Shown here piece after piece: positions 1-12,962 of a DNA stretch of 64,000 nt; the first letter of the stretch is position 1; each line of letters begins with the position of its first letter. Below the pieces are notes generated by a model. It made no database searches. It was not told the origin of the DNA and worked only from the letters and a program-made list of their open reading frames with translations. Source of the stretch: Trichosphaerium sp. ATCC 40318 (Eukaryota > Discosea > Flabellinia > Trichosidae). The stretch covers positions 186,001 through 250,000 of the forward strand of contig JALMLS010000256.1 in the NCBI GenBank assembly GCA_038496445.1. Reading direction: 5' to 3'. Made by a program: the position numbers and the translations under genes.

Positions 1-297
1 GAAGGAGAGTATAAGCATTGGCATAAGAATGGTCAGTTGTTTGAGCATTTTACTTATTCTAAAGGTAAGATGGAAGGAGAGTTTAAACGTTATTATGACA
101 ATGGTCAACTACATGCACATTGTAATTACATAAATGGTAAGAGAGAAGGAGTGTTTAAGGAGTGGTATCAAAATGGTCAGTTACAGTGGCAGTGTAATTA
201 CGTCAAAGGTAAAATGGTAGGAGAGTACAGACGATGGTTTGAAGATGGAGAATTGAATGAGAAACGTAGTTACAGTAACGGCATAGAAATATGGTGA
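1..297 (+). CDS. MORN-like (YwqK-type) repeat protein, 5' end outside window
   Basis: The frame is open from base 1 to a TGA at 295-297, giving the last 98 residues of a longer protein. It is built of repeats of about 23 residues with the pattern N-G-x-x-x-G-E-[YF]-[KR]-x-[WY]-[YH]-x-N-G-Q-L, four of them visible. This is the MORN_2/YwqK-type repeat, a beta-hairpin repeat of unknown biochemical role that is frequent in giant viruses and some protists. Related copies, intact or broken, lie at 2990-3625, 20530-21080, 31274-32104 and 33661-33735. No intron is seen. The true start, and whether the missing part has an F-box-like head as at 31274-32104, cannot be judged here. Confidence 0.75.
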   Translation, partial: EGEYKHWHKNGQLFEHFTYSKGKMEGEFKRYYDNGQLHAHCNYINGKREGVFKEWYQNGQLQWQCNYVKGKMVGEYRRWFEDGELNEKRSYSNGIEIW

Positions 298-596
298 CAG
301 AAACCAATTCTATACACAGTGAGTATTATAATTACGCCAGAGATGTCATCACAAGTACAAAAGATGTCTCTGAAATTGTGAAATAGATTGAAATGTATTC
401 GGTTATGAATTTTGGAACATGTGCCAAACTAAAGTTACAAACTCTTTACACTGTTGAGATATTCATATGATAAACGAAGGAAGTGTAGTTTTTGTACAGC
501 AAAGGTATTTACATTTATTTACAATCTATTTACACGTCTATTTACAGTTCTTTGTGCATGTTTTGTACAGTTTCTTTTTTTTTTTTTGCTGTCCTT

Positions 597-1897
597 TCAG
601 AGTGTCGTCAGCCACTTTCTCAGTGATTCTAGAGAGAATAGCGATTCTGATAGTAATGGATCCTTCAGTAGCCATTTCGCTGAGTGTTTGTATACATGAC
701 AGTTTTCAACAAACTGACATACAAGCGGAAATGCTTTTTTTCTGTTGTTTAATTCTCTTCTTGAAGACGATAAAATAAGTTCGTTTAAAAGCCATAAATT
801 ATCGCCGTCAAGACTAGAAGTATCAGCAGATATGACCAGACTTCCTCCAATAGCCAACTGAATAGCCATACTAAATAAGAATAAGCACAAAGACTCGGAC
901 GACGGAAACGAAAAAGATCCAAAAAAAAGTTGGAAGAAAAGTAGAAATGAACAAAAAACATACCTTCCAAGCGCTACAATGTCGTCTTTTTTCGTGTATC
1001 CCTTACTCTGAGATGTTGGGTTTACATATCCAGTAGTACCAATAAAAGTACAATCACCATTTTTATCACGTGGTGCGTTCTTTCCATCACGTGCGTAACT
1101 AGCTAGACCAAAATCTGCTAATTTTATTTCTCCACTTGTCATAACCATAACATTTGCTGCTTTGATGTCGTGATGAACTATTCCCGACTGGTGTAGTTTA
1201 TCGATTGCTCTGAGTGTATTCTTTAATATAAAGGCAATAACAGGTACTGTTAAATCATGGTCCTCTGCTAGTTTTCTTGAATCACACTTTGCGAAAGGCA
1301 TGACAACACAAGCGCTTGTTGTGTTTGCGAAAAGAAACAAAGGAGCAAGAATGTTCTTATCCTTCACCATCGCTTGGAATTTTGCTTCTGTTGCCTATAA
1401 AAGAATAATGTATTAGTAAAGCACCCAATAAAAGAATAAGAACCAAAAAAGAAAGTGTCGGTTCGCACAACTCGGATCTTTTTCCTTTTTTTTTTGGTTT
1501 GGGTTTAAATTATTTAATTTAAAATGAGATGCGTAGAAAATATCTTACGAGGCTTATTATTTGTTCTTTTACTTCTTCTTGTTTTTTGTTCTTTACGTTG
1601 GCGAATTTGATAGCGACATCTTGTCCTGTCTTTTTGTCTGTCGCTCTGTAAACAACACCGTTTAACCTAAACAAGCGCTCTCATGTTAGTTTACATACGC
1701 TTGTACAGCAATTATAAGGCGTACCCTTGTCCTAACGGTGGATTGTGAACTTTGAATCTGCTTGAGGCTACACGCTCTCTTTTGGTTGGTGTGACAAAGG
1801 ATAACCAGTATTTGAGCTTTTGATGAATTCTAAGTCTTGTAGTTTTGAGTTCTGAGGGAAGATACTTTGCGTCTACTTGTAAAGAGTGCGCAAGCAT
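597..1897 (-). CDS. Serine/threonine protein kinase, four exons
   Basis: Spliced model: 1897-1725, 1666-1549, 1394-964, 870-597 (996 nt, 331 aa, frame kept through all three introns of 58, 154 and 93 nt). The kinase core is complete: glycine loop around residues 55-63 (LGQGLNGVVY, split by intron 1), VAIK lysine K78, a candidate helix-C glutamate in ATEAKF near residue 100, catalytic loop HHDIKAAN with D173, and DFG at 191-193. The usual HRD arginine is histidine, so regulation by activation-loop phosphorylation may be reduced. The segment GTTGYVNPT corresponds to the activation/P+1 loop. There is no extra domain, signal peptide or membrane segment, so it is probably a soluble kinase. Substrate and family are not recognisable. 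A degenerate relative sits at 41747-42259. The start is the only ATG before the first exon's conserved part. Confidence 0.85.
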
Positions 1898-2989
1898 TGT
1901 AGATTAATATGCCTTGATATGTTATAAAGTGGCTGTCTACGAGCTGTTGTGTAGTTCAAATAAGTTTTTGGGGTTTTACTTTTTAATTATTTACCCGAAT
2001 GCTTAAACTCACGAGAACCGCAAGAATTCAACTAATATTCACTAGTGCCTTGTATACACTGGTATAATAACGGGTTTTGATAGAATTCTATTAAAACGTC
2101 CCATGTAAATAAAAATTGCCCGCTTGTAGAACAATCACGCGTAGTAGAAGGCAAAGCGCTATTGTTCTTTGCCTTAAAATTTATCTTTTCTGTGAATAGC
2201 GCTCACGTCTATTTCCCCGCGACTGCAGCGTCATCAAACTATTGACACTTTTACAAACGCTATCCTACCGTTTTCACAAGAACGCTTAAGAAAAACAGTG
2301 CACACGATTGTTTGAACGCGTAATTTTCACTTCCCTGTCGCATGGGACGAAAACAAAGCTATTTGTAGCTACAAGGCTGTTTTGACTGAAAGCGAACAAT
2401 GACATTATCTGTGACGAGACCTTCTCGGACTAACTCGCGGTAAAATAGTGTAAAAGGCCCGTATTATGTTAAAAATACCAATGAAATATAAACCAGCTAT
2501 GTAGCTAATGTTATATGCCTACAGAGTATGCTATAAAGTAATACATTGTGCGCAATGCCTCCCGGATTTTCTTGAGTTCTGAAATTACCAAATAAAACGG
2601 AATACCCACGAACAAGTTCTTCCGTAATCAGGATAGGTTGAACCTATGTCGCGTACTGCCGCTTCAACAAGTGATGTTGGCATCCTTTCCGTTTAGGGGG
2701 TAGTCTATGCCACAGCTATTGAACTAAGAGTCGGGTAGACTGAGCATTTTTGAGTGTAAATAAAAAAGCTTGAGCATCTATTGTAGATACTGCATAGTGG
2801 TACATGGCTTTGTCAGCTACTACCATGTGCCGTCACAGCAAAGCTTCAAAATTTGTTAGTGCGGACTTTGTTGGGAACTGTGGATACATATCAATCTCCC
2901 AAATAGTTTGGATTTTTCCAAAAGATACAGTAATTGGTACACCAGAAGAGATTTGCTGGTTTGTTTTGTGTCGATTTTTTTGTTTTTTT
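1898..2989. other. Intergenic, no gene seen
   Basis: No conserved reading frame, repeat or RNA gene recognised. It should hold the kinase promoter at its left end. Confidence 0.5.
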
Positions 2990-3625
2990 TTGTCATGTCT
3001 TTATTCCCTTCGCTGTACTGAATCTTCTCAACAACCTTTCCTTTTTTAAACCTGGTATATTCTCCATGAAGTCTGCCATGTTTGTAAAAACAATGAACAA
3101 GAACTCCATTCTCGAAAAAATAGTGTTTTTTGCTGATCATCCTTAAAAGTAACTTGTAGTATTAATCTATGTGATCTTGAATCCTTTTCTCATAAAGAAG
3201 TAAATAGCCGTTGTCATAGATATATTTGTAATTAATAAACAGATACAAACAATCCTCACTTGTAGCTTCACCATGAATAACACCATTTACAAAATTCCTT
3301 TTGGATATAACACGTGGACAAGCATCGCCATTGTAGTTAACATCTTTTCAAATATCCATGAAGACACCCGTGATTATAAGAAGCAACCTCAGTATACCTA
3401 GCACTACTTTTTTTAACTTTGCCATGAATAACACCATCAACAAAGTTACATTCAAACTCAACGTCTTTAGTAAAAGAATCTGAAACAATGTATTTACCAT
3501 GACGTTTACCATTCTTAAAATGCAGTGTATGAACGTTAGTTGCCTTGATGTAGTCACTAGTATCCTTGACAACCTTATAATACTCTCCCCAAAGATTTTG
3601 GATACCTTCTTTTTTCCCATTGACG
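2990..3625 (-). pseudogene. Decayed MORN-like repeat gene
   Basis: On the minus strand a coherent MORN-like frame runs from about 3625 to a TAA near 3340 (pieces such as VNGKKEG, WGEYYKV, FKNGKRHGKY, VDGVIHGK, HGCLHGYLKR). After this stop, repeat-like pieces continue in other frames (NGVIHGEA, FENGVLVHCFYKHGRLHGEY, up to about 2990). The start is lost: the frame simply opens upstream without an ATG, and the conventional ATG near 3620 is in the wrong frame. I read it as an inactivated copy of the family seen at 31274-32104. Confidence 0.7.
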
Positions 3626-3639
3626 TATTTCTATGTATT

Positions 3640-4289
3640 TTTTTGTAAAGTCAATATTCCAAGAAATGAAGTAACATATGGTAGAGGCACATAAGAGCTC
3701 TCCAGGTAAATCAGGCTATTTAATGTTTTCACTTATTTAACAGTCAGAAAAAGGTGCTATGTGGCCTGTATAATATTATGATTGAGATATTATTGCTAAC
3801 CTGCTTGTAACTTAGATTCACGCGTTCTTGTTGATCTACAATACCAGATTGGAGGAGAGAATACGTCTCACTCAGCTTCGATCCCCTGGATCATGTAGCC
3901 AGAGACCCTTCCCATTTATTAAATTGGAGTTATCTCTTGTACATATACAACAAATTACATAAATCAATTGAAACATTCAATCAATCAACACAAAAACTTT
4001 TTGAATCGTAATCTGCCATTGTATAGAACTGCTACTTGCTGATGTTGTTTTACGATACTACCGTACTTAAACAATTACCTCTCACTTATCAAACGCCAGT
4101 AAAATACTTATTTATACTGTCATAATTCTTTGTACAGTAATAGTGACTTTAAGGAACGCTCCCCTATTATAGTGAAAAAAAGTATGAGTTTTTGAGTAAA
4201 AGCTTATTTAGGTATCTCGGTTGTAGTGATCAATCTATTTTTTTATTTTATTTGTACATCCAATAGATTCCATCACATTGTGTTTGTAA
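3640..4289. other. Intergenic, no gene seen
   Basis: A+T-rich spacer between the decayed MORN-like copy and the 3' end of the membrane-protein gene. Nothing further recognised. Confidence 0.5.
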
Positions 4290-7190
4290 TCAAAGCTCTG
4301 GCTGAAAAACAGGAAACAAATCGCTATCCTGTGTGCTAATAGAGTCATCTCTTTCTCTTGTCTGAACCAAAATAGTACTAACACTAAGTGTTTCACTATC
4401 AGTTAAGTCAGACTCATTTCTTTCTCGTTTTTTCAACATTGCTGCCTCCTTTAATCCTTTTCCTTCGGACCTTGTAAACTCCGAAGAAGAAGTATCAGAA
4501 TTGGAAAACATATTTGAATCATCACTCTCAGAGAATTCAAAGGGTGTTCCGAAGCCTGAAGGTGTTGCTGCGCTTATACTTAGTGTTAAGCGATCATCAG
4601 TAGCAAGTGAAGGCTGTACAGGGTTTGTAAGGTTTGTTACACCACGTTGAAGGTAAGAAGTTAAGTCTTCTTCTGAGACTTGCTCAGAGTCATTAAAAGG
4701 ATTATTACCAACATACTGATGTGTTGGTAATGGACCACGTGGTGATTCACTTGCTGTTGAACTCAATACACTCCTGGGAGTCTTAAGCTCATGGAAAATA
4801 CGTTGTGGCTCTCGTTCCAAATCAAAGAAACTTCTACTTGCAAAAACAAGGCAAAGAGGAATACCAATACAAAGTGCACTTATAACAAGAACAGCTAAAG
4901 GAGAAGTTAACCCTTTTTTGGTTTTGTATTCAAACTACGCACCTATAACGATGATCATTGTTGTGTTATTGATAGCTACTGCGCCTCCAGGAGTTGTTGT
5001 TGGAGTAACAGTAGAATTAATAGGTGTAGGCTCCGTTAATTCCACAGACGTTCCTCCACATGTAGTAACTGTTACACCGACTTCTTTTGATATATCAACA
5101 AGTGTTGTGATGTTACATAATGCACGCTCTAGTTGGTCAACGGTGAGTGTCATTGACGTTATGAAAACGTCATAAGATGATTGAATTTGACGCTTCAATG
5201 TCGCTGATACTATTGTGACTACTTTGATAGCAGTCTTGCTCTCGATACTCCTACGTAGTAGAGGAATAACGTTAACGTTAGATGATGGCTGTGAAATATC
5301 AACTCGAACCTACAGTACAATCAATCCAAAAGAAGTGCCGAGGATGAAGTTAAGAGAAAAAAAAAACGTACAACAGTGGTTGTATCTTCAGGTATTTGAA
5401 CCTCTGGTAGTAATATATCCTGACGCTCTTTATTGAAGAAGAGTACCCCTATAGAACTAGTCCGTGATCTTTCTTGTTTTGAAAACATATAGGCTACCTA
5501 GAAGCGCATGAATACAAGTTAAAACTCATTCAGAGAAAGTTTCGGCTCAAAAAAAGAAAAGACATAAGAACGTACCAAGATATCTTTGTAGAGGCTACCA
5601 TAGCTCACTCTTGGTTCAATTGGCTTATGTGTTAAATCTTTAATAGCAACTGATGTACTATTATTACCATCAAAGCGTGTAATCCATAGTCTATTATCAG
5701 TTCTGTTCTCATTTGTGTATATCGTAACAAATGAGTTATATATGCCTTTAATTGGCTTTAAATCTATGCCAGGGGCAATAGTTGCATTGTGTATAAGTTG
5801 TTGCGGTGTTTTAAACACAAAACCGGTCTCTACTGCTTCTATTTGATGTGTTTGCGCTATAACTTTTGTATTGTTTCGACTCCAAGATACAATTGCTATA
5901 GACTGAGCAACTGGGTTATAAGACGTTCGTATATGGTTTAAAGGCTCTGTAGAATCTTCGACAAACGTCTGACCAGCCTAATAAGGAAATTAGAATGAGA
6001 GAGGCTTCAATTTTTTTCGAAAGGTTCAAGATTAAATAAAAACTCTTGTTATGAAAGAACGCACTCGTTTTGATGTTTGTATTGTGTTGTAATGTAATTG
6101 ATTGTTGGCAGTCCACGTGACAGTTATACAATTACATTCAGATCCGCCATATGTCGCTTGTATATCATGCACGGCCGATGAGATACCTATGGAGAGTTGA
6201 TGGGGTTTTTTTTGGAACGATTTAAGAAATGAGTTTGATTACCATCTAAGATCCTCTCGCCACCCAAAAGAAGTTTTGTAGTTGTGTGCATGAATAAATA
6301 AGCACATAATTCAGGGGTTTTGTGGTACAGAATAAATAAAGACCTATCTCCTATACAAGCAAGTAAGCAACGGAAAAACTTAAATTATCAAAACAAAAGG
6401 AACCGTTAGCTCACCAGGATTGTACGCAAGATTAAATCTTGTTCTCGTACTATGATTAACTGTGTATAATAGTCTATTTTCTTGTAGTGCTATTTGCTAA
6501 ATAAAACAGACATTAGCTACGCCAGGAAACCACAATTTGTGCATGCAAAAAAAACTGCTAACTTACATTCCCTCCAACAAACTGCACGTGGACAGCCTTT
6601 ACTCCTTTCGGTTCTGGGTTCACCTCGTATACTACTGCAAAAGAGTCTTCTAATGCAATAACTGAAGGATTTCTTGCGTTGGGGATTGTCCATACGTGGA
6701 TTCGGTCCGAAGAAAGCTCTACAATCAACAATTAATATATTTCATAAAAAAAAAAATTGTACCTTGTTTCGTAAACGTCATAATTATCACGCTGTCTTGC
6801 TTTGGTCCGGGACTATGGTCTAATACACTTGTACAAGCAAGTACATAGCGTTCCTAATCGCTCAATAAGCGTATAAATGAGCCACAAGCGCAAAAAAAAG
6901 TAGGCGCCAAACTTGTATAACGCAATATTTGTATGGGTGCTAGACGCGTATGCGTGGTTTAAGAGCGACGTATTTTGTTTTCTGTAAAGCGTTCGTTTAA
7001 ACAGAAGAAAATTGTGTTGGGATGCGTACAATGCCATATGTTGTAATAGAAGCTATTGTAGGGTCTTTTAGCGAAGGTTCAGTGCCATTGTTTAACCCCG
7101 AAAAAGGTGACAGTGTCGCAACGTCAATCGTCGAAAATATGTCAAAATCTGTGGTTTGTGTGTTGAACGCTGTTGTGGCGAAAGCATGAT
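4290..7190 (-). CDS. Type I membrane protein with beta-propeller-like ectodomain (5' end uncertain)
   Basis: About nine exons can be joined in frame from roughly 7185 down to the stop at 4290. The ectodomain is rich in N-x-[ST] sites and has repeated strand patterns ending in W or Y (IHVWTIPNARN, ITVTWTANNQL, IAIVSWSRNNT, LWITRFDGNN), suggesting a beta-propeller. It is followed by a Thr/Pro-rich stalk, one strongly hydrophobic segment encoded at about 4950-4850, and a Ser/Thr/acidic cytoplasmic tail of about 175 residues with proline-containing motifs. The intron before the membrane segment would be only 30 nt (4913-4942); without it the frame ends in a stop just before the hydrophobic segment. 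The first exon with signal peptide was not found; an ATG near 7320 is possible but unproven. Function is unknown; the topology suggests a surface receptor or adhesin. Confidence 0.6.
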
Positions 7191-7593
7191 CTAGTCTGCG
7201 ATTAGATTAACATATATTGTCTATTAATTGCCACAAAGAACGGTAACACCAAACTAGCGCGTGTTTGGAGCGTATATGCAAAAAAAAAGCGTCGCCGACA
7301 CAAAAAAGCATTTTGGACATTAGAACAGATTCAACACGCGTAGGAGAAAACTATCAGTAACGTACGGAAAGTTTGAGAAAAAACTACACAAAATAGGATT
7401 TGGGCTGAAAAGAGCGTATATGGACTCCAATGTCCCATGTTAGCGGAACCAAAACGTTGTTGCGAGAAACTATTTCGCGAATTCTGTCTTAAGACTACGT
7501 TTTAAGCCATTGGCACCGATGTGTACTCTAAAAAGCGTATATTAATTACAAAACCACTATTACGCATGCTTTAAGCTTGTTTATTTTTTTTTC
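7191..7593. other. Spacer, may hold first exon of membrane protein
   Basis: Lies between the last supported exon of the membrane protein and the stop of the CBS gene. A short frame beginning with ATG near 7320 (minus) is hydrophobic but does not splice convincingly. Nothing else seen. Confidence 0.35.
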
Positions 7594-9118
7594 TTACAGG
7601 AAGCACTTGAGAATATCCGTAAGCGTAATAACACCTTCTACACCTCCAAAAACATTGACAACCCATACTCTAACGAAGATTATAAGTAAGAATATCAAAA
7701 TACAAAATAGGAAACGAAGAAATCTCAATTTCTTTTTTTGGGTTGCTTATTCAATCGATTCAAGTTGATGTACGAATACACTTAAATCTAGTAAAACTAA
7801 CCAAAGAGGAAAAATTATTTTGCCTTTCGTATCAACTTTTTTCTTTTGGTCCAAAAAAAAACTCGAAGTTCAGAAAAAAAATGTAATAGGCGAAAATGTT
7901 TTTATCGTACCTATGGATTTGATGCTTGCACACATTTACTATGACATTTGATAGTAATTCGCCAGGTGAAACAGCTCCATAGTAAGGCGATATAGCTTGC
8001 TGTCTTATTTTTATGTACTCCAGAACTGGTGAGCGCAGGTCATGTAGATTTGCTTCCGTTGTTCCTGTGATATTTTGTCAGCACGGGAGGTTTTTTTAGT
8101 TGAGGTCAAGTACCTCTTAGATCTGATGAAGATAATGTTCCTGCAATTATCCCTGACTCATCTTCAACAGCAAGTGCTTGTACACCCTTGGCGAACATGA
8201 TTTGAAATCCGTACAAGGCTGTGTGGGAAGTCTTGATCTTCACAACTACAAGAGGGTTTAGCTTTTTCTTAGGTTGTTTTTCTGTCATTACTTACGGTGT
8301 GAAAAGTATGTTCCTGTCTTGAACGCTGTAATAGGCTTCTGAAAAGTTGCTTTGAAAGTATTGGCATTCTTCATGAGGAAGTCCATGACATCAGATTGTG
8401 TGAACATTCGGATTACTCTTTTGTTGGTTTGGTCATCTTTTTGATATATCAGAACTCTATGTACACCTGCAGCCATAACCTAAAATAAGTTAAAGGGGTC
8501 TCTTTTTACTATAAATAATATATGTACCTTTACTACTGATAGCAGACGGGCAGTAGGTTCAAAAAGATGCATCGACTTTCCTTCGTTTGAGCGACCTTGT
8601 TTTTCAATGTCAGCACGTTTTTTGTCGTATTTGTAATTTCGTACCTATCAGTGCCACGGCTGGTGTATTCAACCCTTTATATTTTTGAAAGTTTTCATTT
8701 GTAAAGGCAAACTTAGGCGACCACTAGCGAAGCTACAAGTTAGTGGCGTTGGATTTTTTTGTGTTTAGTTCTGCTTACCTCATCAAATGCCACGTGACCG
8801 AGGATATCACTTAAGTGGAGGATACCTTTGTGAAAAAATATTAAAAAAACCGTTAAACATTTTTGTTCAAAGGAGTTTGAAGCGTACCCTTCCATGAGTT
8901 TTCGGTTTTATCAAAAACGGGACAAGATAGGATGTTTTTCTGTTTAAAAAGCTCTAATACGTCTCCAACAGGTGTATCTACGCGTATGAGCTTGGTTTTA
9001 ATACGTTTTAGAATAAGTTACCTGTATTGCAAAAGAATAGGTCTCTTTTGTTCCCTAGGAGCTCTCCAACGCATATATTCTCTAAAAACTTTATTTCTTC
9101 AGTTGTTGCTGTACTCAT
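7594..9118 (-). CDS. Four-CBS-domain protein, AMPK-gamma/SNF4-like (copy 1)
   Basis: Exons: 9118-9022, 8977-8888, 8825-8779, 8723-8645, 8595-8528, 8479-8296, 8245-8114, 8064-7911, 7669-7594 (927 nt, 308 aa). The protein is two tandem Bateman modules: CBS1 around residues 15-60 (VGDVLELF...ILSCPVFD, LHLSDILGHVAF), CBS2 ending FTQSDVMDFL, CBS3 with LYGFQIMFAKGVQALAV and GTLSSSDLRG, and CBS4 ending EGVITLTDIL. This size and pattern match gamma subunits of AMPK/SNF1 kinase, which bind adenine nucleotides; that assignment is inference, since the ligand-binding Asp/Arg set was not aligned. A paralogue with the same exon borders lies at 16712-18079 on the other strand. The 49-nt intron 8065-8113 is present only here. 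Confidence 0.85.
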
Positions 9119-9440
9119 TGTTGTTGTATTTGTTTTGTTACTTAATGTCCGTTGACTGATGTTCAAACTTTTTCACAACTTTTTCTTAGACGTACATTTT
9201 CTTACGTGTTCTCAGTTCTGATCTCTCCAAGAATCTGTTAGATATTCACGTGTCGTATTGAGTCTTTGTTAGATCAAACGCTGAACAATCATTCAAGTAG
9301 TTCGTGACACTGATGACACGTGATATTACAATCACAAACGTTAGTTACAAGTTTTAGCGTCTTTTTGTGGCTTCAACAGTTGTGGGGGCATAAGTGTCTA
9401 AAATAGCAGTTGAGAGAATTGAAAAAGTTTACTATCTAGT
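9119..9440. other. Intergenic with two CACGTG sites
   Basis: Promoter side of the CBS gene and 3' flank of GPCR 1. CACGTG occurs near 9248 and 9308. No gene seen. Confidence 0.4.
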
Positions 9441-12400
9441 CTAACAGATCATTTTATTTTCCTCCTTTTGAACATTTTCTACAATTGTGGGAACAGATGG
9501 CTTTACACTTGAGTTCGTTTCATAAGATTGCCTTACTCTACTTGAGCGTGTGCGACTACTTTCGGTTGAAATGCAAACACAAACTTTGGTCTTGTGAAGA
9601 AAGAATGTGTTGACAGTGATTAGTAGTATCAACAGTTAGTTTTTTTACTTATTGTAGAAAAAGAAATCAATAGGTACCAGAGCCAAGAATAATGAATATA
9701 GAGACGAGAATGAACCTATTGAATCTATTTATATCTGTTGCAGCCAGTATGACACTCAACAATGCGAAGAAAGTGACATTGTAAACAGTGAAGAAGATAA
9801 TCTTTGATTCATTAAATCTTTTGATTGGTATTGCGCGTATTCTGAACGCGTATACACTGCACACAAGCAACAAAATGGCCTAATGTTTAATGTCAGAAGA
9901 GGTACATAGTGTGGGCGTCGTAGAATATGTACATTGGAAGCAGTAATGATGTACAACATGATCTGAAAAGCAGTATCGTAGTCGCAGGAATAATAATTTT
10001 GTTGAACTCTGATCGGATCAACAACAATTACCTTTCTTTCAAATCCCCCAACAGTTGTCTATACAGGACTTTAGCAACTGTACTAAAAAGAACACTTACT
10101 AATAGTATAAGAAGAATGAGGTGACAAACAACAAGAGTTGAAACCCACAACATAACTGTCTTATCGCGAATCGTTATTATCTTCGTTGATTTTAAATAGT
10201 ACAGCCTATCAAGACGAAGAGTCTTTCCAAGTAGTGGTCTAGTAAAAGGTTAAGCATCAACGTATACAAAGCAATGTTGTAGCTACCCGAATAGAAGAAT
10301 GAACCCAAGATCCAAGATCCAGATGGACAATGAACACGTGACTTTTGAGATGATGTTCGGTAACATAGTAAGCACTGAACCGTACAACAACGAGCTCCCA
10401 ACCAACATTAGACCCATGAATAAAGGCGAAGAAGCCTAAGTTATCATCCTTATAAGCAAGCAACCATGCAATATTAATGTACGCACTTTGACATCACGGT
10501 TGTTTAAATTGAGAGGGAGAAAGATTGCCCAACCTATATTGATACAAAAGAATACCCCAGCAACTACTGTCACCAATATTTCAGTCCAATGACCTTATAA
10601 TTACGTCAGGATAAGACGTTAATGTCTTAGAAAGGTAGTACCATAGGTAGGATCAAAGATACGTTCATGCCATTTTGGCATTGGATAGATCAAGTCTGCT
10701 TGTTTGGTTGTAGGTGGTCCTGCGATAAGAACATTAGGCATCTATAAGCAAGTAAGAGATTGTTACCAATGAGAACGTATTTTCCCTTTTCTTGTATTTG
10801 CATGTGTAACCAATCCCTAAACTAAAATGAGTACAGTCAAACCACACGTGACGGGGTTTTTATAGCAAAAATTCAGTTTGAATATTGTCAAACCTTTGTT
10901 GAGCTGCGTTTCCATTCCAAGAGTACTGGCCACCTATTGCACCAATATTCAGACGTATCATATTGTGATACAAAATATCAGCAAGCTATTTGAAAGCAAG
11001 AAATTAGTAAATTGTTTCGGTCAAACATGATAAAAGTTAGTTCTTACACTATTATCTGCACAATTTGTTTCATTCGACGTAACAAGCTCTAATCCAGAGT
11101 CAGAGTTCATCTAGATATTGAAGTAAGACAAGATATTCTCATATTAAGCGTTGTAGGTGTACTCTGATAGCGCCTTCATTTGCTTTAATTGCATTTTTAA
11201 TCGCTGTATTCATGAGAGCCAACAAAGGAGCGTAGGGTCTGGCTATTGGCGAAAACTGGTAACCTAACCTATCCATGTGTCCTTGCTGTATTTTCGTGAT
11301 ATTTCCAAAGTACTTTGTTGGCGGGAAGGTTACATCTTCCAAGAACTGTTTGGCAAACATTGTTACTACAAAAAAAGTAACAAAACAAGTTGCGTACATC
11401 AGCTGACAAAGTGGCATATTGCCAAAGGTCTTGGTCAAATCCTTGTATTACAGAAACATCCTGGATCAACGAAAAGCCTAGATATCTAGGGGTGTAATCT
11501 ACCTGACGCAATGTACTCATTACTGCACTAACAGCGTCTGTGTAGTGCACACAGAACAGCCTAAATTTTATCATTATTATTACTATTGTTAAACCCAGTG
11601 TTTTTATACCATATATCTGCGTCATCTTCTTTGGCCAGTAAGGCTGTTCTTGATATATTTGAGAGAATATCCTCTGGATACTCGGCGTAGGGAGTTTCGA
11701 GGTACAAAAAGCTGTTCCCAAGTAATGTGTGTTGACTCTTTACTGTAAACCCTTGTAGTCTAAGTTCCTCTTTGAAAATATCGCTGGTGCACCTAGCAAC
11801 TACCGTAAGATGTATGCCATCAAGATGGTTAAAACTAGAACCCAGGAGCAGCATCGCATAGAGACAGGATTTCGAAAAGAATTTAAAAATGGTAATCCAT
11901 TAAACCGTACCTAGCTGTGATACCATTTTCTCCTTCAGTGGTAATAATTGTAATCGTTTGTGCGCCAACAACCCGTAGTGAAGGTAAACTGGACAGAAAT
12001 ACTGAAGCTGATGATAGACCTACGGACAGGCAGCAACTATGATCAGCAGATTGAATATTGAATCTGTTACTTGTGGATACTATTTTCGGATATTAGTAAA
12101 TTGATGACGTGTAATTACTCACACATCAGACGTTTGTTGTCATTCATCAAAGATATTATAGAATCAGCATAGTTGGATATTGCTGGAGATAAGAAGAAAG
12201 ATATTGAAGGATCTTTTAGAGCTTCATTGTACAACTCTTTTGTGTAAGTTTCGTTTCTGAAGCCGTTGGCAAACCTTTAGGTAAGGTTAGTTAAAAACTG
12301 ACAATATTCCTTGGAACGGGATTTACGGCGAACTTTGTTAGCTGTAATCTCAATTTTCACCGGGCATGTTGTGGTTCACTATGAACCTGTAGCGTGCCGT

Positions 12401-12962
12401 AAACGGATTGTACTTATGACAACACTCTATAGCTCATCGAAGATGATACTATGTCCATCATGTGCCACTGAAAATTTAGATTACCAGTAAAAGAGGTCAC
12501 CGTAAATCCAGGTCAGTTCCCTACGTACTTAATCTGCAGTCGTATTGTCTCGCCGTTGATAATTAATGGGTCATCATTTTCAACCAGAACATCTGCTAGA
12601 TAATCAATCGAGCGCCTGGTAAACGTAAACAACCTAGTCAAACAAAAACCGGAGTTATGTACAGTATTGATTTGATACCCTCTTCGTCACTTGGCAACCA
12701 GGAAGAAACATGAACTACAACAGGAATTAAAATTTAGAGTTAAAAGTTTCATCAAAATCATAAATTTCTTTGCTCGTTTAGGCCGTAATTTGCTATTATT
12801 ACTGTTTTGCGGAGCTGTTGTAAAAACTAAAATAGCTAAATAGATTTACCGTTTATTCGTACATAATGTAAGGTTACGGTATCCACGTGTATGTAGCATT
12901 AAAGCCAATATCACAACGAAACCTATTATTAAACGTATTTTATTACAACCACCTACGATCAT
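9441..12962 (-). CDS. Class C (GABA-B/Grl-like) G-protein-coupled receptor 1
   Basis: Start proposed at 12962, giving a signal-peptide-like first exon (hydrophobic IIGFVVILALML). The ectodomain is a type I periplasmic-binding fold (GFRNETYTKELYNEAL near 12270, DWLHMQIQEKGKYVLIG near 10790), followed by the juxtamembrane piece IYPMPKWHERIFDPTYG. The seven-helix part follows: TM1 near 10530, then the class C hallmark KASSPLFMGLMLVGSSLLYG, the TM3 cysteine in KVTCSLSIWILDLGF, KTLRLDRLYYL, and the TM6/7 region with FNESKIIFF near 9800. At least a dozen introns are needed. The exons between about 12280 and 12960 are not resolved cleanly. The tail is short, basic and Ser-rich and ends KEENKMIC without a coiled coil. 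It probably senses a small amino-acid-like ligand at the plasma membrane. Confidence 0.8.
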
